Assembly (NCBI RefSeq): GCF_019145205.1
Contig: NZ_JAHSTT010000007.1
Coordinates: forward strand, 1 to 64,000
Source: Pseudomonas khavaziana
GTDB lineage: Bacteria; Pseudomonadota; Gammaproteobacteria; Pseudomonadales; Pseudomonadaceae
Reading direction: 5' to 3'
DNA length: 64,000 nucleotides
Shown here: piece by piece, positions 62,270-64,000 of the stretch
How positions within the stretch are numbered: position 1 is the stretch's first letter
Layout: every line of letters starts with the position of its first letter
Notes under the pieces: model-generated
What the model saw: only the letters and a program-made list of their open reading frames with translations
Told to the model about the DNA's origin: nothing
Database searches by the model: none
Position numbers and translations under genes: made by a program

Positions 62270-63070
62270 CTAGACCCGGCCCAGGGCGAAGCCCTTGGCC
62301 ACGTGGTTGCGAACAAACCAGATCACCAGCATGCCCGGCAGGATGGTCAACACCCCCGCCGCTGCCAGCACGCCCCAATCGATACCCGAAGCCGAGACCG
62401 TGCGAGTCATCACCGCCGCGATGGGCTTGGCGTTGACTGAGGTCAGGGTGCGCGCCAGCAACAGTTCGACCCAGGAAAACATAAAGCAGAAAAACGCCGT
62501 GACGCCGATGCCGGAGCCGATCAGCGGGATAAAAATCTTGACGAAGAACTTGGGAAAACTATAGCCATCGATGTAGGCGGTTTCGTCGATTTCCTTGGGT
62601 ACACCGGACATGAAGCCTTCAAGGATCCACACCGCCAACGGCACGTTGAACAGGCAGTGAGCCAGGGCTACGGCGATATGGGTATCGAACAAGCCGATGG
62701 AGGAATACAGCTGGAAAAACGGCAGCAGAAACACCGCTGGCGGCGCCATGCGGTTGGTCAGCAGCCAAAAGAACAGGTGCTTGTCACCCAGGAAGCGGTA
62801 GCGCGAGAACGCATAGGCTGCCGGCAACGCCACGCTGAGGGAGATCACCGTGTTCAAGCTCACGTAGTACAGCGAGTTGAGGTAGCCGGTGTACCAGCTC
62901 GGGTCGGTAAAGATCACCTTGTAGTTGGCCAGGGTGAAATCCTGGGGAAACAGGGTCAGGCCGCCGAGGATTTCGGTGTTGCTCTTGAAGGACATGTTCA
63001 GCAGCCAGTAGATCGGCACCAGCAGGAACAAGATGTAGATCAGCAGTGGAATTAGCTTGCGCTTGCTCAT
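62270..63070 (-). CDS. glpQ: ABC importer permease, GlpQ-like
   Basis: A 266-residue inner-membrane permease with about six membrane segments. The coupling-loop EAA motif follows the pattern EGFMSGVPKEIDETAYIDGY near residue 155. It would form the transmembrane channel with the upstream permease. Only 10 bases separate the two genes. Confidence 0.87.
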   Translation of the reverse strand: MSKRKLIPLLIYILFLLVPIYWLLNMSFKSNTEILGGLTLFPQDFTLANYKVIFTDPSWYTGYLNSLYYVSLNTVISLSVALPAAYAFSRYRFLGDKHLFFWLLTNRMAPPAVFLLPFFQLYSSIGLFDTHIAVALAHCLFNVPLAVWILEGFMSGVPKEIDETAYIDGYSFPKFFVKIFIPLIGSGIGVTAFFCFMFSWVELLLARTLTSVNAKPIAAVMTRTVSASGIDWGVLAAAGVLTILPGMLVIWFVRNHVAKGFALGRV

Positions 63071-63080
63071 GTTGGCGGCC

Positions 63081-63943
<863 letters not shown>

Positions 63944-63947
<4 letters not shown>

Positions 63948-64000
63948 GGCGCCACCTCCACCAGGTAATCGTCGGCATAGAGCATCAGCCATTGCGCGGG
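63944..64000 (-). CDS. C-terminal end of an ABC transporter ATPase (rest outside window)
   Basis: The last 18 codons (ending DDYLVEVAP and TGA) of a gene that continues past the window end. Position and the 4-base overlap with the permease fit the ATPase subunit (GlpT in the rhizobial order). Too little sequence is present to confirm it. Confidence 0.55.

Overview
The window looks like chromosomal DNA of a Pseudomonas fluorescens-group bacterium. The support is high-GC coding with pseudomonad codon use, many REP/REPIN palindromes typical of that group, a viscosin-type lipopeptide synthetase, and a methionine gamma-lyase gene with a divergent Lrp-type regulator (mdeR/mdeA).

Layout. 1-1386: tail of an Rhs polymorphic toxin and a probable immunity gene. 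1618-7377: M20 peptidase, MASE2-GGDEF diguanylate cyclase, LysE-type exporter, and a TIM-barrel isomerase plus rubredoxin divergent from a MocR-type regulator. 7378-12189: a lower-GC island with a serralysin-like RTX metalloprotease and a degenerate, frameshifted paralogue that lost its zinc ligands but gained a C-terminal repeat region. 12240-15346: a small conserved protein, mdeR, mdeA and a LuxR-type regulator. 15853-43967 (minus strand): the lipopeptide locus, viscB (4 modules), viscC (3 modules plus tandem thioesterases), macA and macB. The adenylation codes read Thr-Val/Ile-Leu-Ser-Leu-Ser-Val/Ile, which is residues 3-9 of viscosin/massetolide. The starter synthetase (viscA, Leu-Glu) is not in the window. 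43968-49051: three small genes, each behind a structured leader, plus a transaldolase remnant, a GlxA-type regulator and an NDH-2-like oxidoreductase. 49081-54907: repeats and assorted genes (lipoprotein, SotB-like efflux, pilin-like protein, BASS transporter, AraC regulator, unknown). 55011-59802: zinc alcohol dehydrogenase, and a tight operon of haem-oxygenase-like enzyme, methyltransferase and GCS2-type ligase. 60081-64000: an ABC importer resembling the rhizobial glycerol system GlpSTPQUV.

The most unusual signal is in the leaders at 44454-44658, 45076-45275 and 48534-48772. In each, two short segments (A, B) occur upstream and again downstream (A'', B'', with B'' at the Shine-Dalgarno), and one central segment (B'-A') is complementary to both. 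The sequences differ in the three copies, yet all three partners change together, and the distance from B'' to the ATG is 10 nt every time. Each also has an initial hairpin and a 16-bp stem around a UUCG-capped hairpin. This is the pattern expected of a translational switch with two mutually exclusive pairings. I do not recognise it as a named RNA class.

Other points of interest are a family of long palindromic repeats whose central stem changes sequence but keeps complementarity, a nested non-autonomous insertion at 15641-15819, and altered epimerisation motifs in two condensation domains of the lipopeptide synthetase.
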